A DNA stretch of 64,000 bases, from assembly GCA_023445445.1 (NCBI GenBank), contig JAEXLD010000041.1, positions 62,001 to 126,000 on the forward strand, given 5' to 3'. The DNA is from Bacillota bacterium. GTDB taxonomy: Bacteria; Bacillota; Clostridia; Clostridiales; Clostridiaceae. The notes beneath the pieces are model-generated. The model searched no databases. It was not told where the DNA came from and was given only the letters and a program-made list of their open reading frames with translations. Made by a program: the position numbers and the translations under genes. Positions 17,831-25,729 of the stretch are shown here, in pieces. Within the stretch, counting starts at the first letter, position 1; each line of letters begins with the position of its first letter.

Positions 17831-17859
17831 TTGAAAAAGTGAAATGGCTGTGATATAAT
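17831..17859 (+). promoter_or_regulatory. Promoter of the tyrosine recombinase
   Basis: TTGAAA (17831-17836), 17-bp spacer, extended -10 TGATATAAT (17851-17859). Confidence 0.8.
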
Positions 17860-17897
17860 AAAATCAAGGCTTAACAAGGATTTAATGAGGTGAAAAA

Positions 17898-19271
17898 ATG
17901 TCTAATATACGAAAAATAACATACAAATATAAAGATTTTAAATATAGTGATGATGTAAATAGACTTTTAAACGTTGAGTTAACTAATAAAGATAAGAAAA
18001 AAATCCATTTAATCTATTCGAACTATTATAATTTAGGTGTAGACCGTGGATATGAATTTATAATTGAGGATCTTTATAAACTAGCTGAAATACATAAGTT
18101 ATCTACTGATCAACTTGCAGAAATATATGATACCGGTGTTAGAAATATTCAAATATGGCTCAAAGAATTAGGAATTAATCGTAGCATAAAAAAAGGTCAA
18201 AAATTAAAAAAGAAAAATTCTTCATCAAATTTAAATTTAAAATCTCACGAGAATTCAAATTTAAATAGCAATTCATTAATGAATAAATACGGTATAGAAA
18301 AACTTGAAATTAAAAATTTGCCACAATCAATTATTGATTTTTTAAATTACTTAGAGACAATTAAAGGTAAATCACCAAATACAATTAAAGGCTATGAAAT
18401 TGATTTATCTATGTTTTTTAAATTTCTAAAAATATATAAGGGATTAGTCGTTGATCCTTCATTAGAATTTCATGAAATAGATATAAAAGATATTGATAAT
18501 TCATTTATTAGAAATATTAAATTAACAGATATATATGCATTTTTGAGTTTTGCAGAAAAGAAAAGAAATAATGGTAACTATGCCAGAGCAAGAAAAGTTG
18601 CAGCTTTAAAATCATATTTTAAATTCCTCCAAGTTAAAGCAAAGATTATTGAAGATAACCCTACCCTTGATTTAGAATCTCCTAAGATTAACAAAAGACA
18701 TCCAATTTATCTAACCTTAGATGAAAGCTTAAACTTATTAAGCTCTTTAGATAAAAGCAATAAAAATTATCCTAGAGATTATTGCATTTTAACATTATTC
18801 TTAAACTGTGGAATGCGTTTATCAGAACTATGTGGAATAAAAATTGATAAGATCAAGGTAGATACTCTAACTATTATAGGAAAAGGTAATAAAGAAAGAA
18901 CTGTGTACTTAAATGAAGCTTGCATAAAAGCTATTAATAATTATTTAAAGGTTAGAGATGACTCAAAATGCCTTCCAGAAGATAAAGAATACCTACTACT
19001 CTCCTCCCGCTACAAACCAATAAATAAAAGGACTGTAGAGATACTAGTTAAAAAACATATTTCTAATTCTGGATTAACAGATGAAAAATATACTCCTCAT
19101 AAATTAAGGCATACCGCCGCTACCCTAATGTATAAACACGGTAATGTAGATATTAGAAGCTTACAAAGTATATTAGGTCATGAAAATATTTCAACTACTC
19201 AAATTTATACTCACGTTGATGAGGATATATTAAGAGATGCTGTTAACTCTAACCCACTTTCCAAAGTATAA
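17898..19271 (+). CDS. Tyrosine recombinase, Xer-like, with N-terminal HTH extension
   Basis: 457 aa, about 150 more than XerC or XerD. Residues 1-130 are an added basic region with a helix-turn-helix-like stretch (LAEIHKLSTDQLAEIYDTG, 62-80) and a low-complexity Lys/Asn/Ser linker (100-128). Then come the SAM-like core-binding domain (about 145-255) and the catalytic domain with the complete set R307, K329, H401-x-x-R404, H428 and nucleophile Y437 (IYTHV). The ATG follows GAGGTG. It is alone in its unit, with no integrase partner, excisionase or cargo, and lies beside lexA, which argues for a chromosomal Xer role. Its nearby dif-like site and dyads suggest it acts there and may regulate itself. 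Confidence 0.9.
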   Translation: MSNIRKITYKYKDFKYSDDVNRLLNVELTNKDKKKIHLIYSNYYNLGVDRGYEFIIEDLYKLAEIHKLSTDQLAEIYDTGVRNIQIWLKELGINRSIKKGQKLKKKNSSSNLNLKSHENSNLNSNSLMNKYGIEKLEIKNLPQSIIDFLNYLETIKGKSPNTIKGYEIDLSMFFKFLKIYKGLVVDPSLEFHEIDIKDIDNSFIRNIKLTDIYAFLSFAEKKRNNGNYARARKVAALKSYFKFLQVKAKIIEDNPTLDLESPKINKRHPIYLTLDESLNLLSSLDKSNKNYPRDYCILTLFLNCGMRLSELCGIKIDKIKVDTLTIIGKGNKERTVYLNEACIKAINNYLKVRDDSKCLPEDKEYLLLSSRYKPINKRTVEILVKKHISNSGLTDEKYTPHKLRHTAATLMYKHGNVDIRSLQSILGHENISTTQIYTHVDEDILRDAVNSNPLSKV

Positions 19272-19304
19272 TTATATTAATGGACAAGCTATTTACTTTA
19301 TAAT

Positions 19305-19344
19305 AAATAAAGGTAGGTATTAATTTTAATACCTACCTTTATTT
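19305..19344. terminator. Bidirectional terminator, recombinase versus acidic protein
   Basis: An 18-bp perfect stem (19305-19322 with 19327-19344) over ATTT, with AAATAAA and TTTATTT ends giving U-runs on both strands. Confidence 0.92.
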
Positions 19345-19347
19345 AAA

Positions 19348-19713
19348 TTATTTTTTCTTTAATACTCTAAATCCAGGGAAAATTTCTTCTGTAGACTCAT
19401 CAAGATCTTCCTCTAAGTAATCTAAATCATCTATGTACTCTATGTGATCAAAAGCATCTACATACTCTAAATTCTCTCCTTCTTCTATTTCATACTCTTC
19501 TTCTTCCATATTAGTTTCTTCTTTTAAAGATTCTAGCATACTCTTATACTCTGCTTCTAAAAATTCATTTTCTTCTATAGTTTTAGCTATATCTTCTATC
19601 TTTATTGCTCTGACATCTATTCCTTCTTCTTTTAGACAATCACCACAATTATCACATATTCTATTTGGATATATATCACATATATCATCATCAGTGTATT
19701 TATTTATATTCAC
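19348..19713 (-). CDS. Acidic Cys-motif protein, unknown function
   Basis: 121 aa. The start is GTG at 19713 after an AGGTGGTG site. The N-terminus has four cysteines (C-x7-C-x2-C-x2-C: ICDIYPNRICDNCGDCLKE), fitting a zinc or Fe-S site. The remainder is very acidic (EEEEYEIEEGE, DDLDYLEEDLDES) and ends in a short basic tail. I do not recognise a family. It reads against its neighbours, with its promoter facing lexA across about 165 bp. Confidence 0.7.
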   Translation of the reverse strand: MNINKYTDDDICDIYPNRICDNCGDCLKEEGIDVRAIKIEDIAKTIEENEFLEAEYKSMLESLKEETNMEEEEYEIEEGENLEYVDAFDHIEYIDDLDYLEEDLDESTEEIFPGFRVLKKK

Positions 19714-19812
19714 GAAAACACCACCTATAACATAATCTAAGCTTTAACGTAAATTATATTATATCAAATTGAAATATAATAATCAAATTTTATTTATGTA
19801 TAGCCTCAAAAA

Positions 19813-19851
19813 GAACATAAGTTTGATATTACACTATTTTTATGTTATAAT
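19813..19851 (+). promoter_or_regulatory. lexA promoter with LexA box
   Basis: GAACATAAGTTT (19813-19824) fits the Gram-positive LexA box GAACnnnnGTTC with one change. It overlaps the -35 TTGATA (19823-19828); the spacer is 17 bp and the -10 is extended, TGTTATAAT (19843-19851). This predicts LexA autorepression. Confidence 0.8.
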
Positions 19852-19879
19852 ATCTCTAATAAAGTGAGGTGTTTTATTA

Positions 19880-20482
19880 ATGGAAGTAAGCGATAAACAG
19901 TTAGAAATCTATGAATTTTTAAAAATATATACAGAAAATAAAGGATATCCACCTTCCGTAAGAGAAATATGTGAAGCTGTAAATTTAAGATCAACTTCAA
20001 CAGTTCACGGACACTTAAAGAGATTAGAAAAGAAAGGTTTTATTAAGAGAGATCCTACAAAACCACGTGCATTAGAAATCATAGAAATGTCTAATAATAA
20101 AAAAGAAATGTTAAATATACCTATTATAGGAAAAGTAACAGCAGGAGCACCGATCTTAGCTACTGAAAATATTGAAGATACCTTCCCTATCCCAATTGAA
20201 TATATTAAGCACAATGATGAGCTATTTATGTTAAAAGTTACTGGTGATAGCATGATAAATGCCGGTATAAATGATGGGGATTACGCAATTATTGAAAAAG
20301 CACAAACTGCTCAAAATGGAGATATCGTTGTTGCTTTGATTGAAAATGAAGCTACAATTAAAACCTTTTATAAAGAAAAGGCTCATATAAGACTTCAGCC
20401 TGAAAATGATACTCTATCTCCTATTATTGTAGAAGATTGTAGTATACTTGGAAAATTAGTTGGTTTATTTAGAGCATATTAA
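19880..20482 (+). CDS. lexA: SOS repressor LexA
   Basis: 200 aa. The N-terminal winged HTH (about 1-65, with SVREICEAVNLRSTSTVHGHL) binds SOS boxes; the C-terminal peptidase-like domain has the self-cleavage bond A88-G89 (VTAGAP), nucleophile S124 (GDSM) and general base K161 (ATIKTF). On RecA activation it cleaves itself and derepresses DNA-repair genes. The box in its own promoter shows autoregulation. It is monocistronic with a terminator directly after. Confidence 0.97.
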   Translation: MEVSDKQLEIYEFLKIYTENKGYPPSVREICEAVNLRSTSTVHGHLKRLEKKGFIKRDPTKPRALEIIEMSNNKKEMLNIPIIGKVTAGAPILATENIEDTFPIPIEYIKHNDELFMLKVTGDSMINAGINDGDYAIIEKAQTAQNGDIVVALIENEATIKTFYKEKAHIRLQPENDTLSPIIVEDCSILGKLVGLFRAY

Positions 20483-20489
20483 AAATTAT

Positions 20490-20526
20490 GAGTCATACAA
20501 TATTGTGTATGACTCTATTTTTTATT
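20490..20526 (+). terminator. Terminator after lexA
   Basis: GAGTCATAC (20490-20498) pairs with GTATGACTC (20507-20515), followed by TATTTTTTATT. Confidence 0.92.
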
Positions 20527-20542
20527 CTTCAGGAGGTTAAAA

Positions 20543-21118
20543 ATGAAAATTTCTATTGCAAAAAAGAAAGAACATTTAACAGAAGACTCTTCAAATAATT
20601 ACAATATAATAGATAAAGAAAATTATTCTTCCATAATATTTTTTCTGAAAGTACTAGTTGCTATATCATATGCCTTTGGCTTAGGCTACAGTTTATTTTT
20701 TCTAGGTGATGATTATATACATGTAGGTAAAACATTTTTTGCTTTACTAATTATTTCTTATATATTTATTGAATATCCATATGCTTTTATTAAGGCATTA
20801 TTTCTACCGAAGGTACTAAAGAAGGACAATATAAATCTTGAAATTAACCCTTTTACCATGGCTATAGATATAAGCTCAAAGGTAAAAATTTCTAAGGTTA
20901 GGATTATTTTCTCATTAATAGTTCCTTGTATACTTTTTGCCGTAATTCCTACAATAGCAAGCTATATGCTAGAGTTTAATATATACTTATATGCTATTGC
21001 ATCATCTGCAGCCATTATATCTGTTAAGGATATTATTTATTTAATTATACTGATAAAAAACAACTCTTTAGGAAATAAAATTAAATTAGAATCAAACGAA
21101 TTTATTTTTTATGAATAA
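20543..21118 (+). CDS. DUF3267-like membrane protein without HExxH
   Basis: 191 aa with about four membrane segments (near 31-53, 64-88, 121-141 and 145-168). The arrangement, with a hydrophobic helix, a short beta region and then an ISKVRIIFSLIVPCILFAVIPTI segment, resembles DUF3267 putative membrane metalloproteases. Where that family has HExxH this protein has IEYPY (76-80), so zinc binding is not expected. The ATG follows CAGGAGG. It has its own ribosome site right after the lexA terminator and may be read from lexA at low level. Family call is tentative. Confidence 0.6.
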   Translation: MKISIAKKKEHLTEDSSNNYNIIDKENYSSIIFFLKVLVAISYAFGLGYSLFFLGDDYIHVGKTFFALLIISYIFIEYPYAFIKALFLPKVLKKDNINLEINPFTMAIDISSKVKISKVRIIFSLIVPCILFAVIPTIASYMLEFNIYLYAIASSAAIISVKDIIYLIILIKNNSLGNKIKLESNEFIFYE

Positions 21119-21147
21119 ATTATATGATTTTTATGTGTCTATAAACG

Positions 21148-21184
21148 AATAAAAGCTCTGGATATATTAATTCCCAGAGCATTT
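21148..21184. terminator. Bidirectional terminator at the coding-strand switch
   Basis: GCTCTGG (21155-21161) pairs with CCAGAGC (21174-21180). It is flanked by AAAA on the left and ATTTTATT on the right, serving both convergent genes. Confidence 0.85.
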
Positions 21185-21189
21185 TATTA

Positions 21190-22473
21190 TTATAAATTAA
21201 GAATATTATTTAAAGAAATCATTATACCTATTTTTGCATGATCAAAGGTTAATCCACCTTGTAAGTATGCTATATAAGGTTCTCTGATAGGTGCATCTGC
21301 TGATAATTCAATAGATGACCCTTGTATAAATGCTCCAGCTGCCATAATAACTTCATCATTATATCCAGGCATAGCCCATGGCTCACATTCCACAAAAGAA
21401 TCTATAGGAGAACCCTTTTGAATTCCCTTACAGAATTGAATAAGTTTATCTTTATCTCCAAATTTAATTGCTTGAATAATATCACTTCTCTTTTCATTAT
21501 ATTTAGGTAATACATCGAAACCTGCAAGTTCCATTATTCTTGAACAAAATACTGCTCCCTTTACAGCTTCTATTGCTATATGAGGTGCTAAGAAAAGACC
21601 TTGATAAAGTTGTCTAACAACTCCAAAAGTAGAGCCACACTCTCCTCCTATTCCAGGTGTAGTTAATCTATAAGCTGCTTGTTCAACATATTTAGCCTTA
21701 CCAGCTATATATCCTCCTGTAGGAGCTATTCCACCGCCTATATTTTTTATTAAAGATCCAGCAATTAAGTCTGCTCCAACGTCTGTTGGTTCAATATAAT
21801 CTATAAATTCACCATAGCAATTATCTACAAATACTATTACATCACTTCTTATTTCTTTAATGAACTTTATAACTTCTTCTAATTCACTTACTAAAAATGA
21901 ATTTCTCCAGCCATATCCTGTACTTCTTTGAATATGTACTAATTTTATTGTTTTATCACCACATAGAACTTCTTTAATTCCATCTAAATCGAATTTTCCA
22001 TTCTTTAAATCTACTTGTTTGTAATTTACTCCATACTCCTTTAAGGAACCTATATTTTCTTTTCCACTGATTCCTATAATATTATGAAGAGTATCGTATG
22101 GTGCTCCTGAAATACACACCATTGTGTCTCCTGTTCTTAAATTCCCCATTAAAGCACATCCAATAGCATGGGTTCCATTAACGAAATGAGGCCTTACTAG
22201 TGCGCTTTCTGTATTAAATACTCTTGCATATACTTTATCTAAAGAATCTCTTCCAATGTCATCATAGCCATAACCTGATGAATTTGTAAAATGCGATTCA
22301 CTTATTCTCTCTTCTTGAAAGGCTTTTAAAACTTTTAGCTGATTATATTCTCTTATTTCATCGTAACTACTAAATACCTCTTCTACATCATTTAAAGCTC
22401 TCTTATATAATTCAAAGGTATTATCTTTAAAATTAAAGGCTTTTATCATTAATTCTTCTGTTTGTTTTAACAT
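21190..22473 (-). CDS. PLP-dependent methionine gamma-lyase / aluminium-resistance family protein
   Basis: 427 aa of the Cys/Met-metabolism fold-type I class annotated as methionine gamma-lyase or aluminium resistance protein. Family features seen are HFTNSSGYGYDDIGRD, FVNGTHAIGCALMG, the Asp before the cofactor in VIVFVDNCYGEF, and the expected Schiff-base Lys in AGSLIKNIGGG. The exact substrate is unproven. The ATG at 22473 has no ribosome site in the usual place: AAGGGAG lies about 34 bases upstream, with a perfect hairpin between (see the separate feature). The next in-frame ATG, at 22449, has only a weak site. Confidence 0.88.
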   Translation of the reverse strand: MLKQTEELMIKAFNFKDNTFELYKRALNDVEEVFSSYDEIREYNQLKVLKAFQEERISESHFTNSSGYGYDDIGRDSLDKVYARVFNTESALVRPHFVNGTHAIGCALMGNLRTGDTMVCISGAPYDTLHNIIGISGKENIGSLKEYGVNYKQVDLKNGKFDLDGIKEVLCGDKTIKLVHIQRSTGYGWRNSFLVSELEEVIKFIKEIRSDVIVFVDNCYGEFIDYIEPTDVGADLIAGSLIKNIGGGIAPTGGYIAGKAKYVEQAAYRLTTPGIGGECGSTFGVVRQLYQGLFLAPHIAIEAVKGAVFCSRIMELAGFDVLPKYNEKRSDIIQAIKFGDKDKLIQFCKGIQKGSPIDSFVECEPWAMPGYNDEVIMAAGAFIQGSSIELSADAPIREPYIAYLQGGLTFDHAKIGIMISLNNILNL

Positions 22474-22482
22474 AATATATCT

Positions 22483-22511
22483 GCATATTAATAATTAATA
22501 TGCAATCTCCC
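22483..22511 (-). promoter_or_regulatory. Ribosome site and start codon separated by a hairpin
   Basis: Read on the minus strand: a GGGAGA ribosome site (22506-22511), then a perfect hairpin (GCATATTAAT and ATTAATATGC around one base, 22483-22503), then nine bases to the ATG at 22473. Folding the hairpin would bring the ribosome site to a workable distance, as in phage T4 gene 25. Confidence 0.5.
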
Positions 22512-22593
22512 TTCTTTTATATAAAATATGTTTACATAAACACAATATTATCATATTTTACGTCAATTTTAAACACTTATAATTTGTATAAAA

Positions 22594-22619
22594 GAAAAAA
22601 GTAGGATAAAATTCCTACT
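22594..22619 (-). terminator. Terminator of the mutS-mutL-miaA-hfq unit
   Basis: On the minus strand AGTAGGA pairs with TCCTACT, followed by TTTTTTC. The stem overlaps the hfq stop codon. Confidence 0.85.
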
Positions 22620-22848
22620 CTTCTTCATTATTAAATAATATTGGTTTTGAAGGAGTTATTGTTGTTATTGCATGCTTATAAACAAGCATTTGTTTACCTT
22701 CACTATCTAGAACAACAGTAAAACTATCAAAGCCCTTTACATAACCTTTTAGTTGAAAGCCATTTGTTAAATAAATAATTACTGAAATCTTATTTTTTCT
22801 AGCTCCGTTTAAAAAGATATCTTGTAAGTTATTTGGCTGTTTATTCAT
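22615..22848 (-). CDS. hfq: RNA chaperone Hfq
   Basis: 77-aa Sm-like protein that forms hexamers and binds small RNAs and mRNAs. The Sm1 strand set (NKISVIIYLTNGFQLKGYVKGFDSFTVVL, in part) and the Sm2 motif YKHAITTITP are intact, with only a short acidic tail. I start it at the ATG at 22848, preceded by GGAGGTG (22855-22861); the TTG at 22863 is inside that site. Last gene of the mutS-mutL-miaA-hfq unit, 39 bp after miaA. Confidence 0.96.
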   Translation of the reverse strand: MNKQPNNLQDIFLNGARKNKISVIIYLTNGFQLKGYVKGFDSFTVVLDSEGKQMLVYKHAITTITPSKPILFNNEEE

Positions 22849-22887
22849 ATTAAACACCTCCAAAGTATTATTAAATAAGTATGATAT

Positions 22888-23814
22888 TTATTGCCTTAGG
22901 TCATTAACTATTTTTTCAAATACTTCTTCTTCACTTAATTCATCTTTATTTAGAAATACAGCTCTTGGATCTCTTCTAAACCACGTTAATTGCCTCTTTG
23001 CATAATTTCTTGAGCCTTGCTTTATCATCTCTACTGCCTCTGCATAAGAAATCTTATTATCTAAGTAATATAAAACTTCTTTATATCCTATTCCCTGCAT
23101 TGACTGCATAAGAGAATTATACCCCATATTCTTAAGTTTTATGCATTCATCAATTAACCCTTTCTCTAACATAATATCCACTCTTAAGTTTATTCTATCA
23201 TATAGCTTAGCTCTATCCATATTAATAACATAATATCTCACATCATATGGACAGTTATAAAAATCATCTCCTGAATTAAAAGAACTAAAAGGCTTATTAG
23301 TTAATTTATACACTTCTAACGCTCGAATAACTCTTTTTCTATTATTATAGTGTATTTCCTTATAACTAATAGGGTCTATATCTTTTAACATTTCATGTAT
23401 GAACTCATTACCTTTTTCATCAGCTAATTTCTCTAACTCTTTTCTATATTCATTATCACTTTCTGCTTCTGTAAAGTTCATATTACAAGTAAGTGCATTA
23501 ATATATAAGCCAGTTCCACCTACTAATATAGGTAGTTTACCCCTTGATATAATATCATTTATACATTTAGATGCCCTTTCTTTATATTCTGCTACTGAAA
23601 ACGGTGTAGAAGGGTCAACCACATCTATCATATGATGGGGTACCCCCTCCATTTCATCCTTAGTAATTTTAGCAGAACCAATATCCATATACTTATATAT
23701 TTGCATAGAATCAGTGGAAATTATTTCTCCATTTAACTCTTTGGCAAGTTCTATAGATAAGTTAGTTTTACCAACTGCTGTTGGTCCAGCTATTATTAAT
23801 ATCTTATTTTTCAT
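22888..23814 (-). CDS. miaA: tRNA dimethylallyltransferase MiaA
   Basis: 308 aa. Transfers the dimethylallyl group to A37 of tRNAs reading UNN codons. P-loop GPTAVGKT (residues 9-16), substrate-binding DSMQIYKYMDIGSAK, GGTGLYINAL and a C-terminal QLTWFRRDP are all present. It follows mutL by nine bases and precedes hfq, the usual clostridial order, so it is co-transcribed with the mismatch repair genes. Confidence 0.97.
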   Translation of the reverse strand: MKNKILIIAGPTAVGKTNLSIELAKELNGEIISTDSMQIYKYMDIGSAKITKDEMEGVPHHMIDVVDPSTPFSVAEYKERASKCINDIISRGKLPILVGGTGLYINALTCNMNFTEAESDNEYRKELEKLADEKGNEFIHEMLKDIDPISYKEIHYNNRKRVIRALEVYKLTNKPFSSFNSGDDFYNCPYDVRYYVINMDRAKLYDRINLRVDIMLEKGLIDECIKLKNMGYNSLMQSMQGIGYKEVLYYLDNKISYAEAVEMIKQGSRNYAKRQLTWFRRDPRAVFLNKDELSEEEVFEKIVNDLRQ

Positions 23815-23823
23815 TATTTCTCC

Positions 23824-25710
23824 CTAAACAATTCTCCTAAATTTTTTATCTAAATCGTAATTTGTAAACTTTATAATTACAGGTCTACCATGTGGGCAAT
23901 GAAAAGGATCCTCTAAATATCTTAAATCATTAATTAGTTTATCCATTTCAGATTCATTTAGATAATTATTTGCCTTTACAGCTGCCTTACAAGCTAATGT
24001 AGCTATTTTGTTATATTTAACTTCAGTTGTCTTACCACTACCTAGACTTTTAATATTGTCTAATATATTCATAAATAAATTCCTAGCATCTAGTTTGCCT
24101 AAGAAATATGGAACTTCTTTTATAGATATAGTATTTCCACCAAAGTTTTCAATTATAAATCCTGCCTTTAAGAATATAGCATCATTTTCTTCATAATAAC
24201 AATAATCATCAGTTGTTAAATCTATTAATATAGGTACTAGTAGTTGTTGTACTACTATATCCCCATCTTCTATATTCTTTAAATACTTTTCAAACAAGAT
24301 TTTTTCATGGGCTGCATGTTGATCAATTATATATAATATATCTTCATACTCTGCTAAGATATACATCTTATTAAACTGACCTATTACTCTTAAATTTGGG
24401 AATTTAGCTACCTTAGTATTTTCTAATTTAATATTTGATATATTAATTTCCTTTTTATCTTCATATACTACTGGTTTATCTACAGTATTATCATAACTTG
24501 GTTTTATAGAAGAAGCTATTCCCTTTAAGCTTTCATATAATTCCTCTTCTTTTTTTACTTCTTCATAAGTAAGATCTTCTAAATCCTTATGAATGATTTT
24601 TTTAGTATCTTCCATTAATTCGTCTTTAGGACTATCATTAATAGTAAATTTTATTTCTTCAATATTATTTGTATCTTCTGTTTCTTTAGTTTCTTCCTCA
24701 GGAATATAAAAATCCTCAAAAACTTCATTTCTAAAGGCTTTATGTACTGAATCAAAAACCTTCTTAAAAATCCCTCTATCTTCCTTAAACTTAATTTCAG
24801 CCTTTGTTGGATGAATATTTACATCTACAAACTCTGGATAAAGATCTATGAAAAGTACAAAGAAAGGGAATTTATTAACTGTTGCAAAGGACTTAAAAGC
24901 ATTTTCTACAGCAGCTACTATTGTTTTATTTTTAATATATCTTCCATTTACAAAGATACTTTGATTATTCCTAGAACCTCTAGCAATTTCTTCTTTACCT
25001 ATATACCCATATAAAGATATTGAATCTTCCTTGTTCTCAAAATAAATTAAATTTTCACTAATGCTTTTACCATATATAGTTCTTATCACATCAATTAGAT
25101 TTCCTGTTCCATAGCTATGTAATACTTTCTTACCATTATTATAAAACTTAATAGACACTTCAGGATGTGATAATGCTATTCTATTAACTATATCTCCAAT
25201 TAAGGCTCCTTCTCTTGAAATAGTTTTTAAAAACTTCTTTCTTGCAGGCACATTATAGAATAAATCTTTTACTTCTATAATAGTTCCTTTATTAGTTCCT
25301 ATATCATTTAAGCTTATAATTTCTCCGCCTTCTATAACTATTTCAGAGCCAAAAGCTTCACCTTCTATTTTACTCTTTAAACTCACTTTAGAAATAGATG
25401 CTATTGATGCTAAGGCTTCTCCTCTAAAACCTAATGTCATTATAGAGTATATATCATCAACATCCTTTATCTTAGATGTTGCATGAGGTAAAAAAGCCTT
25501 TTTTATATCATCTTTATGAATACCATATCCATCATCTATTATTCTTATTAAGGAAACTCCACCTTCTTCTATTTCAATAGTTATATTCTTTGCATCAGCG
25601 TCTATAGAGTTTTCCATAAGCTCTTTTACAACAGAGGAAGGTCGTTCTACCACTTCCCCTGCAGCAATTTTGTTAGAGGTATGCTCATCTAATATATTTA
25701 TTCTCTTCAT
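23824..25710 (-). CDS. mutL: DNA mismatch repair protein MutL
   Basis: 628 aa. The N-terminal GHKL ATPase has ELMENSIDADA, DDGYGI and LGFRGEALASI. A variable acidic linker spans about 330-430. The C-terminal domain carries the endonuclease motif DQHAAHEKILFEKY and the zinc-site-associated ACKAAVKA and CPHGRP, so this is a nicking MutL, as expected where MutH is absent. It follows mutS by 19 bases. Confidence 0.97.
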   Translation of the reverse strand: MKRINILDEHTSNKIAAGEVVERPSSVVKELMENSIDADAKNITIEIEEGGVSLIRIIDDGYGIHKDDIKKAFLPHATSKIKDVDDIYSIMTLGFRGEALASIASISKVSLKSKIEGEAFGSEIVIEGGEIISLNDIGTNKGTIIEVKDLFYNVPARKKFLKTISREGALIGDIVNRIALSHPEVSIKFYNNGKKVLHSYGTGNLIDVIRTIYGKSISENLIYFENKEDSISLYGYIGKEEIARGSRNNQSIFVNGRYIKNKTIVAAVENAFKSFATVNKFPFFVLFIDLYPEFVDVNIHPTKAEIKFKEDRGIFKKVFDSVHKAFRNEVFEDFYIPEEETKETEDTNNIEEIKFTINDSPKDELMEDTKKIIHKDLEDLTYEEVKKEEELYESLKGIASSIKPSYDNTVDKPVVYEDKKEINISNIKLENTKVAKFPNLRVIGQFNKMYILAEYEDILYIIDQHAAHEKILFEKYLKNIEDGDIVVQQLLVPILIDLTTDDYCYYEENDAIFLKAGFIIENFGGNTISIKEVPYFLGKLDARNLFMNILDNIKSLGSGKTTEVKYNKIATLACKAAVKANNYLNESEMDKLINDLRYLEDPFHCPHGRPVIIKFTNYDLDKKFRRIV

Positions 25711-25729
25711 ATTCTACCCCCTTATAATT

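Noticed and set aside
17898..19271. Recombinase as an integrase of a mobile element
   Set aside because: No cargo, excisionase, repeats or tRNA target flank it, and the genes on both sides are core chromosomal.
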